Part shown: piece by piece, positions 11,701-23,000 of the stretch | How positions within the stretch are numbered: the first letter of the stretch is position 1 | How the letters are laid out: each line of letters starts with the position of its first letter | Assembly (NCBI GenBank): GCA_902651635.1 | Contig: CACRSC010000273.1 | Location: 186,395 to 240,839, forward strand | Length of the DNA: 54,445 bases | DNA from: Mastigamoeba balamuthi | Lineage: Eukaryota; Evosea; Mastigamoebida; Mastigamoebidae | Reading direction: 5' to 3' | Program-made: the position numbers and the translations under genes | The notes under the pieces: model-generated | The model's input: the letters and a program-made list of their open reading frames with translations, nothing else | Databases searched by the model: none | What the model was told of the DNA's origin: nothing

Positions 11701-12419
11701 CGCGTCGATGTCGTAGGCGTTGTGGAACAGCAGCGGCCTGCCGCCATCTTTGATGATCTGCCTACTGACTACGAGGATCCTGTTTCCCCACACGAACATG
11801 CCCTTGATAGTCACCTCGGTCCCCATCCCGCCGCCGGGCGGGGGCTGCGGGAGCGTGTGCACGCGGAGGGTCTTCTCGCAGTTGTCGGGGTCGCACTCGG
11901 AGATCTCGTCGTAGAGCGGGTTGGTGAGGGCGTTGATGCTGATCCAGTAGAGCCTGCCACGCACCTCGTCGACGACGAGGTTGTCCCACACGTCCTCCGC
12001 CTTGAGGACGAGCTGCGTTTTCCTCGAGGAGAGGTGGAACCTCTGCACGTCGGTGCCCCTCGAGGTGAAGTAGACCCAGCCCTTGGAGGACGCGGGCACA
12101 CGGCGCGAGACGGTCGAGGGCACGATGACATCGATGCTGCTCGGCCACGTGCCAGCGGGTCTCCACATCAGCAGGGCCGTGCCGTTGGTCAGCAGCACCT
12201 GCGTGCCCGCGGTGGACTCGCACTGGGCGCCCACACGCAGGGCAGCAAACTGAAATTCGCCCATCAACACAACAAACACGACAATCGAAACATAGCAAAA
12301 CAAAACACAATTCGCACCACCACCAACACTGAGTTTCCTGGAGGGAAAACAGAACGAAGAAATGAGAAACACACCGTCAGGACGGCCACCACGAGGCCTG
12401 CGCTGAGCGTTGGTGCCAT
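8725..12419 (-). CDS. Type I membrane protein with propeller-like head and Cys-rich DxD repeats
   Basis: Three exons, 12419-12375, 12249-9519 and 9377-8725, give 1142 aa. Exon 1 plus the start of exon 2 encode a signal peptide (MAPTLSAGLVVAVLT, then FAALRVGAQC). Residues ~20-360 have spaced LYWI/YWWATT-type motifs that suggest a YWTD-like beta-propeller. Residues ~375-935 hold about fifteen Cys-rich units of 35-55 residues. Most carry an acidic loop of the form DxDxDxxTxC followed by CxPGxYVPxGSxGxC, similar to ephrin-receptor/TNFR-like (GCC2_GCC3) repeats. A single hydrophobic helix (VGIPIGLLILAAFVAVVAV) at ~969-997 is followed by a ~145-residue Ser-rich tail. It is probably a cell-surface adhesion protein or receptor; the ligand is unknown. 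Confidence 0.8.
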
Positions 12420-12685
12420 GGGCGCTGATTAGCGCGGGCTGGGGCGGCTCGGTGGAAAGTTGCGCGGTGGGTTTTGCGCGACCCCTTCCTACAAGCGGAA
12501 TGATTCGCCTGTGCCGGTTCGGAAGCGAACGGGCGGGCGCCGTGGGTGTACGGCGGGGTGAAGATACGGACCCAAAAGCGCGCAAGATTCATCGTGTACT
12601 GTTTCTTTGCCACCGGAAAGTTTTTGTATCAAATAGTCAATTGCTTGCGCCCGCGCCACCGCCCTGAGACTCCCGGATCTCGCTC

Positions 12686-13388
12686 TTACGGGCGCTCGGC
12701 GTAGAACTTGAGCGGCAGGCCCTGCGTGTGCGCGATGAGGTGCGAGACCCTCTCGGAGACCTGCGTCTCTGTGCACAGCACCGACGCCTCGGCGAGCTGC
12801 GCCTCAAAGTGCCTCGCGGGCTGCTGCGCGCCGGGCGGCGTCTGCCGCTGCACCTCGCCCACCGTCACCGTGATCCCCGACGCCAGCGAGTACGAGACGC
12901 CCTTGCGCTTGACCTCGTACAGTATCTTGTACCCCGCCACCTGCAGGAACCTCGTCGCGTTCTCCCCCAGCATCTCCATCTGTGGGGCGAAGAGGGAGGA
13001 GGGTGCCAAGCCAGCAGCGCGTTTGTTGCCGAGTCGCGACGGTTTTGAGCGCGTTTTTTTTTCTCTGGGGGGGTGGGGGCGGGCGGGGTCGGCGCACGCT
13101 GTTGACGGTGCGGACGGTGGCGCGGAGCTCGGACTGGTCGCGCTTGATGATCTCGTCGATGACGGTGTACTTAGGCTGGCCTTGGAGGTCGCCGAAGCGG
13201 GCCTTGCGCAGGCGCAGGACCTGGCCGCGGTCAGACTGCATCAGCGTCTCGTCGTACTCGAACGCCTGGATGCTGCGCTGGTCCGCGCAGAGCGCCATGA
13301 GGGCCGTGCGCAGCTCGGCGGCCGCGGCGGCCGTCACAAGCCCGTACACGCTGCACTCATAGAACATCCTTCGCCCTGCGCTTGCCAT
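12686..13388 (-). CDS. MED18: Mediator complex subunit 18
   Basis: Two exons, 13388-13098 and 12979-12686, give 194 aa. The start MFYECSVYGLV with the following helix and RSIQAFEYDETLMQ match the N-terminal half of MED18. The second exon carries the diagnostic FLQVAGYKILYEVKRKG and GITVTVGEVQRQ strands of the Med18 fold. In yeast and animals the subunit sits in the Mediator head with MED20 and helps RNA polymerase II initiation; that role is inferred from the family. The length is close to animal MED18. The gene is divergent from ADCK2 with only 79 bases between start codons. The first Met gives MASAGRRMF; the second, at MFYE, is an alternative. Confidence 0.82.
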
Positions 13389-13467
13389 CTAGATTCGCGT
13401 ATCTTTGCCAAAGTGCACAGGGCAAGAACACCTCCCTCAGCCCAGCAGCCCCCGAAGCACTTCGCTG
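13389..13467. promoter_or_regulatory. Short divergent promoter, MED18 / ADCK2-like
   Basis: Only 79 bases separate the two divergent start codons. The segment AGATTCGCGTATCTT at 13391-13405 is a near-palindrome resembling the AT-rich start-site motif seen elsewhere in the window. No TATA box is apparent. Confidence 0.45.
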
Positions 13468-15258
13468 ATGCTCAGCGTACACACGTGTACGCACGTCAAA
13501 CTCGCCGTGGTGACCTGCTGCGGCGCCGCCCCGCGCCCCGGCGGCCACAGGGGCGGCAGGCACGGCTGGTACGGCCAGGGGGCGGCAGACGCGTGGGACT
13601 GGTCCTGGTGGCGCCCCCACGCCCCGCGCGACCCGTGGGCTGCACCGACGCTCATCTCCCTCGCCGGCGCCTCGCTCGCAGCCGCCGGCGCCCTCAGCGG
13701 CCCGCAGCCCGACGACGACGACGACTACGACGACGGCCCAGGGGGCGACGACGACGACGGCGACGGCGACGGCGGGGAGCCGCGCAGCGCCGTGCGCGAG
13801 GCCGCGGCGACGGCGCTGCGGGCCGCCGAGCTGGCGCTCATCTTCGCGCCCGCGGGCGTCCTGGCGCCGGCCGCGCTGGCGGGGTCGCTGTTCGCGCGCG
13901 CGTGCACGGACGCGTGGTGGGGGCTGGCCTACAGGACGCTCGAGGCGGCCGGGCCCGTCTGGGTGAAGCTGGCGCAGTGGCTGGCCACGCGGCCCGACTT
14001 CGTCCCCGAGGCGGCCTGCAGGCGCCTGGCACGCATGCAGGCCCAGTGCGGGGCGCACTCGTACGGCGAGACGGAGAGGGCGCTGCGCGAGTCGCTGGGA
14101 CGCACGGCCGACGAGCTCTTCACGACGCTCGCGAGGCGCCCGGTGGCGTCCGGGGCCGTGGCGCAGGTGCACAGGGCGGTGCTCAGGGGGTCGGGCCGCG
14201 TGGTCGCCGTCAAGGTGCTGCACCCGCTCGCTGGCGACCGCGTCCGCGCGGACCTCAGGCTCATCGGCTACGCCTCGTCGGTGCTCGGCGTCGCGCCGTG
14301 GCTGCGCTGGGCGTCGCTGCAGGACGCCGGCGACGAGTTCTGCGCGTGCATGCGCAGCCACCTGGACCTCCGCCGCGAGGCCAGGAACCTGCGCACGTTC
14401 CGCAGGTAACTTCCCTCTCCATTCTCTGGGTGTGTCAATTGATTGTGCGCGAATAGGAATTTCCGGGGGTGGCGGTCGGTCAAGTTCCCCGTCCCCATCC
14501 GCGGGCTCGTGTCCAAGAGCGTGCTCGTCGAGTCGTTCGAGGAGGGCGAGCTGCTGTCGCGCGTCGTGGGCCAGCAGCCAAAGGACGCCGCCACCGAGCG
14601 CCTGCGCAAGGACATCGCGAGGGTCGGGCTCTCGGCGTTCCTCAAGATGGTCTTCAGCGACAACTTCATCCACATGGACATACACCCCGGCAACGTGCTC
14701 GTGCGCGACAGGCGCATCGTCCGGGAGGGCCAGCAGGCCGACGACTCGTTTCTCTGGCGAGCCCTGAGCGCTGCCGCAGCGTGGGCCCGCCCGGCGCAGC
14801 TAGTGCTGCTCGATGCCGGGATGGTGGCCTCTATCCACCCCTCGCTGCGCGACAACTTCATCTCGCTGTGCTGGGCCGTGCACTCGGGCAACGCCGAGGG
14901 CGCCGCGAGGCTCATGGTCACGCACGCGAGCGGGGGCAGGCCCGCCAGATGCACCCCACTCCAGGCGGACACGTTCTGCAAGGGGATGGGGGCTCTGTTC
15001 AGGGAGTTCGAGAGCAAGCCCCTCCGCGAGCTGCCCGTGGGGAAGCTGATGCTCAAGGCGCTCTCGCTGTCGAGCAGGTGCCACGTGCCGATCGAGGGGA
15101 AGTTCTCCAGCCTGATCGTCGCGACGGTCGTTCTCGACGGCGTCGGCAGGCAGCTCGACCCCTGCGTCAACCTCCTCGCTGCAGCGGCCCCGCACATCGT
15201 GTACGCCGCTGCCAAGAGTGCCCTGTACCGCCTCGCGACTGCGGGGTGCCGCCAGTGA
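13468..15258 (+). CDS. ADCK2: ADCK2-type UbiB/ABC1 atypical kinase
   Basis: Two exons, 13468-14405 and 14457-15258, give 579 aa. UbiB-family signatures appear in order. KLAQ (usually KxGQ) lies in VWVKLAQWLATRPDF at ~164. SGAVAQVHRA, the Ala-rich loop that replaces the usual glycine loop, is at ~226, followed by VAVKVLHP. NFIHMDIHPGNVLV is the catalytic loop near 384, and LLDAGMV stands in the DFG position near 430. The DAG triplet and the insert before it resemble ADCK2 more than COQ8. The family is linked to coenzyme Q metabolism in mitochondria, so its presence hints at a respiring organelle. An acidic DDDDDYDD run near residue 90 is unusual. No clear mitochondrial presequence is visible. 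Confidence 0.85.
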
Positions 15259-15496
15259 TGTGAACATGTTCTTTGTGCTGTTTTTGTTGAGACCCACGGG
15301 CAGTCCTCTGCACGCCTCCCTATTACAAGCAAATGTCCGCTTGCAGTGCTCACTGGCTCCTGGGTCTCGATACCTTAGGCAACTCGCCGCGGTTTCAAGA
15401 GAGGCATGGATGACATGGGTGGAAGTCGTTCGAATTTTGCTTTACTGTTGCAAAACAGACACGGACCCGTAAGGGAAGGGCGAGTTTTCGTCCCTG

Positions 15497-16146
15497 TCAG
15501 ACTGATCGGCCGCACGCAGGGCAGAACTGGGCACGCGTGTCGCCGATCTTGAGGCCACACCCGGGGCAGTGCTTCTTCTCGGGCTTTGGCTTCACTGCGG
15601 TGCCGCACTTAGGGCAGAACCTGGAAAAGTATGATCTGTCAGCCAAGGACAGACTGAACTTCAGAAACGCGGAGGCACCTTGCATCCTTCTCCAACTCTC
15701 CTCCGCACTGGTGGCAAAACCGCTTTTTGTGCTTCTTCTCCCCATCGGACTTCTGCGGTGGTGTTAGGGGCTGACTGTACTGTGGAAAACGACAAAAAAT
15801 ACTGAACGGGTGAGCGGACCTTTGCAGCCTTGACGACGCTGTCGACCATGTTGGACAGCCCGTTGGCGAGCGAGGCAAAGGGGCTCTCGTCCTTCTTCTT
15901 CTTCTTCTTCTTGTCCTTGTCCTTCTTGGGGCTCTTGTCGCGCTTGGGGCTCTTGTCACGCTTGGGACTGTAGTCCCTGCGTGGGCTGTGCGACCTCGGT
16001 GGGCTCCTGTGGGGCTGGTACCCGGTGTGCACGTTGCGGGTGTCGCTCCCCGCCTGGTACGCGGTCCCGTCCGAAGCGCTGTAGCCGTAACCGCTGGCGC
16101 TCGACGCTCCCACAGCGGTGCCCTGGCGCCTGTACCCTGTCGACAT
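15497..16146 (-). CDS. Double zinc-ribbon protein with SPKRDK repeats
   Basis: Three exons, 16146-15820, 15779-15679 and 15620-15497, give 183 aa. The N-terminal part is Ser/Gly/Tyr-rich, then contains repeats of SPKRDK followed by a long lysine run and a short amphipathic helix. The C-terminal ~65 residues have four CxxC pairs: FCHQCG, FCPKCG, HCPGCG and FCPACG. They form two zinc ribbons of the type found in prokaryotic and protist DZR proteins. The basic region suggests binding to nucleic acid or an acidic partner. I cannot assign a specific function. AAGATATTT lies about 60 bases upstream on the coding strand. Confidence 0.75.
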
Positions 16147-16322
16147 GTTACACTCGCCCACAGTGGTGCTTCTCTTAACTGGGCACTATGCACTCTTGGT
16201 ACACAAATATCTTCCCGCCGCGGCGACCGAAATCTCAGACCACGCAATTGAATCTCGGCCACATTATGCGGGTTTTCGGTTCATTACAAGCACAGTGCCG
16301 CGGGTCCCTACACATCAGACTG

Positions 16323-17664
16323 TTACATGGCCGCGGGGCGTGCGTGGTCGTGGTCGCTGGCCGAGGCGGTCTGCCCCAGCGCCTGCTGCGACTGCGACTG
16401 CGACTGCTGCTCGGAGCTGCCCATCATGCTGGAGCTGCCCTGCGGCGACCTGTCGCGCATCGCCGAGGCCACGCCCGTCCTCACCACGTCGCCCCTCCTC
16501 AGCCCCGGCAGGCAGCACTCCCTCTGGGCGGCGGCTGCGGCGGCTGCAGCGGCCAGCGGCGGGGGCGAGTGCGTCGCCGTCGTCGTGTCACCCGACATCG
16601 TGCTGCCGCAGTCGCCCACCGTCGCGCAGGCGCTGTCGGCGGCGTCGGACCGCGACTCGGAGGTCAGCGAGGCGCCCGTGCCCGCGGCGTCCTTGGTGGC
16701 CGGGTACACGCGGAACGCCGCCGCCGCCTCGCTGCTGCCGAACATGAGCGTCTCGTTGAGCGCCGACAGCTCCTGGCGGCCCCTGCGCCCCGCGCTCACG
16801 CACGCGCCCGGCTGCGCTTGCGCCCGCGCCTTCTTGGCGGGCCCCGCGGCCTCGGGCGCGGGCGACGACCCCGCGCCGACGTCGGCCCGCGTGCCCAGCG
16901 ACATGCACTCTGTGGCCGACGGCGAGGCCTCGAGGCAGTCGCCGCCGCCCCCGAACCTCCGCGCGCGCGACGCCGCCGACGCCGGCGACTGCGACGCGGC
17001 CTGCGGCGTCCGCGGGGGCCTGGGCGCCGGCAGCTTCACGGACCCGTCGTCCAGCGGGCTCAGCACGCCCGCGGCGGCGCACGCGCAGTCGGGGTCCGCG
17101 AGCAGCGCCCACGGGGCGTAGAGCTGCCGCGACTCGCGCGAGGCCGCGCGCAGGCACGAGCCCAGCGCCCCCTCCGAGGCCATCAGGCGCAGCCACGCCC
17201 GCGCGCGCGGCTCGTCCGCGGGCCCGTCCTCGAGCGGCAGGCGGCAGACGGCGTCGGGCGCCGGGCGGCCCAGCGCGTGCTCGAGCGCCGCGCACAGGGG
17301 GCCCGGCACGTCCGCCGACGTCACCGCGAGGCCGTGGCGCAGCACGCGCTCGACCGACGCGCACACCGCCCCGATCGCCGCGTCGACCTCCGCCTCGCTC
17401 TTGTCCTCCTTCTGCGCCAGGGGTGAGGGGGTGAGGGGAGGACAGCCAGGGTGGGGGTGGGGCACGGACGATGTAGGTGGAGAGGAGGGCGTTGAAGTGG
17501 GTGTGCAGGGCGGTGAGGGCGTCCTTGCGCTCGGCAGAGTGGTCGGAGCTCGGGGTGTCGCTGCGGACGGGCGCGTAGGCGGCCGCGGCGGAGGCGATGG
17601 TGGTGGAGAGCTGCTGGAGCTTCGCGCCCGCGCCGTCAAACGCGTCCCTGAGCACCGGCAGCAT
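16323..17664 (-). CDS. RUN-domain protein
   Basis: Two exons, 17664-17470 and 17411-16323, give 427 aa. I chose the ATG giving MLPVLRDAFDGAG because it lies 41 bases downstream of a GAGATATTTC motif; upstream in-frame codons run through that motif. Residues ~10-205 match the RUN domain: FNALLSTYI, then LCAALEHALG, then ARAWLRLMASEGALGSCLR and LYAPWALLADPD. RUN domains bind small GTPases of the Rab, Rap and Arl families or kinesins in membrane traffic. The rest is low-complexity, rich in Ala, Ser and Gln, with no further domain. The 5' part of the gene is duplicated across an N at 17779. Confidence 0.75.
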
Positions 17665-17704
17665 CGCCAAGAAACCGGTGAAGTCGGGTGATGATCCAGA
17701 CAGG

Positions 17705-17714
17705 GAAATATCTC
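17705..17714 (-). promoter_or_regulatory. GAGATATTTC motif, RUN gene
   Basis: GAGATATTTC on the coding strand, 41 bases before the chosen ATG at 17664. It is repeated in the duplicate at 18285-18294. Confidence 0.5.
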
Positions 17715-17779
17715 GCGCGGAAAATGCTGGGTTACGCATCGGGGAATCTGCCGGGATCTCTGCGAAAAGGAGGAACCCN

Positions 17780-18358
17780 CGCGCGCGCGGCTCGTCCGCG
17801 GGCCCGTCCTCGAGCGGCAGGCGGCAGACGGCGTCGGGCGCCGGGCGGCCCAGCGCGTGCTCGAGCGCCGCGCACAGGGGGCCCGGCACGTCCGCCGACG
17901 TCACCGCGAGGCCGTGGCGCAGCACGCGCTCGACCGACGCGCACACCGCCCCGATCGCCGCGTCGACCTCCGCCTCGCTCTTGTCCTCCTTCTGCGCCAG
18001 GGGTGAGGGGGTGAGGGGAGGACAGCCAGGGTGGGGGTGGGGCACGGACGATGTAGGTGGAGAGGAGGGCGTTGAAGTGGGTGTGCAGGGCGGTGAGGGC
18101 GTCCTTGCGCTCGGCAGAGTGGTCGGAGCTCGGGGTGTCGCTGCGGACGGGCGCGTAGGCGGCCGCGGCGGAGGCGATGGTGGTGGAGAGCTGCTGGAGC
18201 TTCGCGCCCGCGCCGTCAAACGCGTCCCTGAGCACCGGCAGCATCGCCAAGAAACCGGTGAAGTCGGGTGATGATCCAGACAGGGAAATATCTCGCGCGG
18301 AAAATGCTGGGTTACGCATCGGGGAATCTGCCGGGATCTCTGCGAAAAGGAGGAACCC
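17780..18358 (-). pseudogene. Duplicate 5' fragment of the RUN gene (likely artefact)
   Basis: This copy carries exon 1 again (18244-18050) and the first part of exon 2 (17991-17780), then stops at the N. True upstream sequence continues from 18359. It should not be counted as a second gene unless long reads confirm it. Confidence 0.8.
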
Positions 18359-18441
18359 ACGAGAGAAAACACACGGAAAATAATATTGCGTAGCAACGCA
18401 ATCATACACAGCTGGTCATTGCTGCTTTCTGGATCGGCGGC

Positions 18442-19905
18442 CTACTTAACCGCGGGCAATTTCTTCTGGGCTGTCCCTCCCCGAGACGGAGGCGGAGCAG
18501 GGGCGCCGCCGGGCTTCTTCTTCGTGTTTCTGGCAAAGGGGAAGAGGGAGGGGATGGCTGTCAGTGAGAGCAGCCCGCGGGAAGGACGCATACCTCTTGA
18601 GAATGCGCGACTGGTACTCGGCTATGGTCTCGTATTCGGGCTTCCCGGAAGCCACGCGCTTCTCCTTGCGCGAGTCAGTCTCCGCCTTGATGGCTGGCGG
18701 GACGAGCAGAGTCAGAGCCAGGCAAGACACAAGGGGGTCCATCCCATCACTCACCTCTCATGAACTCGCAGAGCTCCGAGTTGCAGCACCTGTCGTAGGC
18801 TGTCTTGTGCTGCATGTTCTCGAACGCGGGGTCCGCGCCCAGCGAGATGAGCATCTCGGCCACCTCTGTGTGCCCGTTGCGCGCGACGGCGTGCAACGGC
18901 GTGTTGCCGAACTTGTTGGGTGTGTCGGGCTTAGCCCCCATCGTCAGCAGCTCGACACAGCACTCCGTGTGCCCGTTGCACGCGGCCGCGTACAGAGGCG
19001 TGCGGCCCGCGGCGTCGAGGGCCTCCACCTCTGCGTGCTTCATCAGCAGCAGGTTCAGCAGCGGCAAGCGGCCCTTGGCAGCCGCCAGGTGCAACGCCGT
19101 CTCGCCGGTTATCTCGTCGGGAACGCTGATGGCAGACGGGTCTCCCCAGCCGGACAGCAGTGCCTCGGTTCGGGCCGCGTCGACCTCTATTCCGGTGCCC
19201 TTCGGGATCTTGATCTGCGCGAACTTGGGCGGGTCGAAGGGCCTGCGTCCGGGCGCCTTGTTCTTGCCCTTGCCTTTGGCCCCCTTGATTGCCGGCAGGC
19301 GGAGTGCTGACGCCGACTGCGACCCTGCGCCTAGGGCCTCTGGCGACGACGGCTTCTGCGACCCTGCAGGCGCACTTGGAGGCGCCCCACCTGCCCGGGA
19401 GATGAATCAGGCGTTTTTGCGGTGAGAAACGGAATCAATTGGCTATGAAACGGGGGGGTCTGAGCTCCTGACCTTTGCCCTTCTTCTTGCCTCCCTTCTT
19501 GGTGTTCTTCGGCGGTCGGACCCCGGCGACCGTGTTGCGCAGCTCCGCGGCCACCTGCGCCCTCAGAGACGAGTACATCTTCTCCACCGCGTCCTTGAGG
19601 CCGTCCTCTGCACGCCACGCGTCAGCCCGGACGCTCAGAGAGTGAATACCCTCACCGTCTTCCGCAGCCTGCGTGGCCTGCGCGCTGGCACCGGCTACGG
19701 GGGCAGAGGCCGCGCGGGCAGCGGCTGCCTTGGCGGTCTGGGCTTCTCTGCTCGACTTGGGGCTCTGCGACTCGACGTCGGCCGCGGCGTCCTGCGCGGA
19801 CGGGGCCTCTTCCGCGGGGGTGTCGGACGGCGGCGGCGCCTCCTGCGGCTGCTGCTCCTCCTCCACGGCTGGTGCCGCGGCATCGGCCCTCTCCTCCTCA
19901 GCCAT
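18442..19905 (-). CDS. Ankyrin-repeat protein
   Basis: Four exons, 19905-19473, 19390-18755, 18693-18594 and 18529-18442, give 418 aa. The first ~140 residues are acidic and Ala/Pro-rich. Lys/Gly-rich runs follow (KNTKKGGKKKGKG, AIKGAKGKGKNKAPG). Residues ~235-345 hold three to four ankyrin repeats: GETALHLAAAKGRLPLLNLL, GRTPLYAAACNGHTECCVELL and GNTPLHAVARNGHTEVAEMLI. The C-terminus is a basic helix and a Pro-rich tail. I chose MAEEERAD as start because a GAAATATCTC motif sits 51 bases upstream. Ankyrin repeats mediate protein binding; the partner is unknown. Confidence 0.8.
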
Positions 19906-19955
19906 TCGGGGGCTATTGTTGGCTGTCCTATTTTTGGAGCTCCTGGATCCTGACG

Positions 19956-19965
19956 GAGATATTTC
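19956..19965 (-). promoter_or_regulatory. GAAATATCTC motif, ankyrin gene
   Basis: Exact reverse complement of GAGATATTTC relative to the gene, 51 bases before the ATG at 19905. Confidence 0.5.
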
Positions 19966-20052
19966 AACCTCATTTTGCGACTCCAATTGATTCGAACATG
20001 GAAAACGAATGTCTTCTATTGACCTTTGTCGATGCGCTGTTATGTCAGGGTG

Positions 20053-23000
20053 CTATGAGTGCGAAGATGATCCACTCTGCCCGGGAATCCGAGGGGCAAC
20101 GGCATGAACCTCTTCAGAGACCTCCACTGCCGTCGAGGTGCATTCGACCAGCGAGCTGCCGAGAGCAGAGAACGTGCTGTCGGAGACGTTTATCGTGTTA
20201 TCGGCTGACACGCGAGCTAGAGTGCACGCCTCGTCCACGGTTTTCCCCCAGCAGTCGAACACCGGTGCTCTGAGCAGGTACACGCCCGCTGGGACTCTGC
20301 CGGTGGCAAGCCCTCCTCCCACACGAGGTCTTCCGGATCGGTACTTGTCCGACGAAAACCTACGTAGAGGGTTTAGTGTCGCCACGGTCTGTCACAGGAC
20401 TCACATGATGCACTCGAGACCGGCTTTGAAAGCCTCCTCCTGGTGGGTCTTGCATAGCCGTATAACGTTGAAAGTGGCGACATACTGTGCGCTCCAGACG
20501 CGCACCCGCGTTCCTTGGAGGGCCTCGACGCGGGCATCAAACTCGGAGAACAAGTCGGTCAGATATGCGACGACCTCGTGGGCCATGGCGCCGCAGCACC
20601 AATCCCCGAAGCCGTGCAATGCCAGAACGAGGACTGTGGCATTCGTGGCGGTGCACAGGGAGATAGTCTGGCGTTCGGCATCTACCTCGTGCAACAAACT
20701 GTGCGGGGCGCAACTTTGAAGCAGTTTGTGGCATCGCCGGAGCTCCTACGAGTACTTTGTTAGCGATCCTTCATGGTCTGTGGTGCTTACAGTTTCCAGC
20801 TGCGAGTGCGTCTCCGCGTATTGAGACTGGAGTAGATAAGTTGACCGCTGTGCTAGCTCAAGGAAATAGTGGGCGAGCAACAACACCAGAACGACCCCAA
20901 TGGGGACCACGAGTGTGATTGCAAGCTCTGGCGATCTCGTAACTTGAATGGCAGTTTAGTGCGGTTATTCAGAGAATGGCTACTCACCGACAGATGCTAT
21001 GACATGAGCAAAAAGGAGCAGCGACGAGACCACAACGGTTACCCTGAAAGGGGGCCTCACAATCAAGTGCACGACGCTCAGAAGCGCGAGTGCGTTCACC
21101 GGGTAGTGCTTTCCCACTGACCGCGAATGGAACAGTGCCAGGAACAGAGCCACTGATACGTAATCCAGCACTGCGTAGTAGACGTGGTTGGCTCTGTCCG
21201 AGAAGCTCTTAACCCATTTGTTCAGGGCAATCGGCAGCAGACTGCCGATGAAGTAATAACCGAGGAACACAGGTATCTGGACACGCCTGTGACTGTAATC
21301 CGTGATGATCATGTCGACCGCGCATCCGATGCACACACCAAGCAAGACGACGCAATGCGCCCACAGAAGGCGTTTCCTCGAGCATCCGAAATAGTGTCTC
21401 AGACTAGAAGGAAAACTGAGTTCCGGATTGCGGAATGGAAGACGTACTAGGATTTCTCGACGTCCGAAGGGAAGCTCATCGAGAGCACTTTGACTCCGTC
21501 GAGTAATTTTGGAACCTGGTCATCGAGAACCGCGAAGTCAACAGGGTTGAGGTTGTTGTAGTTGGTCTCCTTGACGATTTCCGAGAGCGGGTTTGTCGAG
21601 TTGGGTGCAGCAGCTGCGGCTGCAGGCTTCTCTGTCGTCGTATTGTCCAGAATGAATGAGGACTTGAGTCTCGTAACCGAAGAATGGTTCTTCCTGCCCC
21701 CGAACAGCGAGACGATCGGGTCCTCCGCCCGGCCCCATTGCGACAGCAGTGCTTGGGACTGCGCCTCTGAAATCAGGCGGCAGTAGGAGTATTCCCCGCC
21801 GGACTTGACCTCCTCTGTGAGGAGGTGCGACGAGACGTGGTCCTTGAAAGACCTCGTTACACAGATGACGTTCTTCTCCACGCGTCTCGCCATCTCGAGG
21901 AGGTCGATGACAGTGTTACCCCACACGTCATACTTAACGATTGTCTTGCCCATCACCCCGGCAACCACAGAGCCCGTTCCCACACATATCTTGTACCCGA
22001 GGGTCAGACCGCTCATCGCGCCGTATGACTCGACGTAGGATGCAAGTCTGAGTGCCAGCACCCCGATTCTGACGCTGCTGTGCTGAACCGACCTGCGTTG
22101 CAACTCTGTGAGACCGGGTGACAGGGGGACAGGCGATGCGAGCGCACTCCGGGACTCCAGATGCGATGAGAACGCAGGTGCCCGCTGTGTAGATACGCTC
22201 GCACGAGAGGTTGAGCACCAGCATCTCGATCGTGCCCAGCATGTTGGACAGGTGCTGCAGGTACTCGCGGTCCGCCGAGAGCGACGAGAGCCCGAGCACC
22301 TCGAGGTGCAGGACCCCGACGTCCGTGCACGACTGCGCAAAAAGCACGTCGTCCTCGACGGCGCGCAGCTTGCGGCTCCGAATGATGAGGGCGACTCCGA
22401 CGGGGAGCGCGACGTCCAGGAGCCTGTCGCAGCGCTGGCGCTCCTTGAGGATGCCCGTGTGCTCGCGCTGCATGCGCGACACTGTAACGCACTCGTCGCG
22501 CTTGTGAAGCTCGGATTCGTAGGCGGGTAGGACACCGAGCAGGCTCCCGGCGACGAGGATTACGAGGTTCCCGCGCATTCCGTCGAGGTCGTGGCCCCAG
22601 CTCCAGATCGCCGCCACGGATACGACGATGAACACGTCCGAGAGGGCTACGAGCGCCACCTTTGTGCGCCAGCCGACCATGCCGCACATGACACCGCTGG
22701 CGATGCTGAGGCAATACACGAGCATCACCATCGCACTCAACGCGTACTCGGGGCCCATCCCCCTGTGGCTGCTGCCGCTGCCCTCCTCCGACACCAGGAA
22801 CACCGCGTTTCCCGCCATCAGCGGGTGCAACCACGACACGGCAGCCAGCGCCAGCGCCCACCCCACGACGAGCGCGTACTGCGCCGCGACGCAGACCCCT
22901 CGGCAGGTAACGCACAGGACGGCAGAGACGAGCACGGGGGCCACTGCTACGAGGACCACCGACAGCGAGCAGAGCGGGTCGTGCACGCCGATCAGGGCGC

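Larger units (their letters stand above)
17200..18358. repeat. 579-bp direct duplication around a single N
   Basis: Bases 17200-17778 reappear at 17780-18358, identical as far as I compared them, separated by one N at 17779. This is the pattern left when two overlapping contigs are abutted instead of merged, so I read it as an assembly artefact and not as biology. Confidence 0.85.

Noticed and set aside
13729-13780. GAC-rich tract as a triplet-repeat expansion
   Set aside because: Codes in frame for Asp/Gly within ADCK2 and is short and interrupted; ordinary low complexity.
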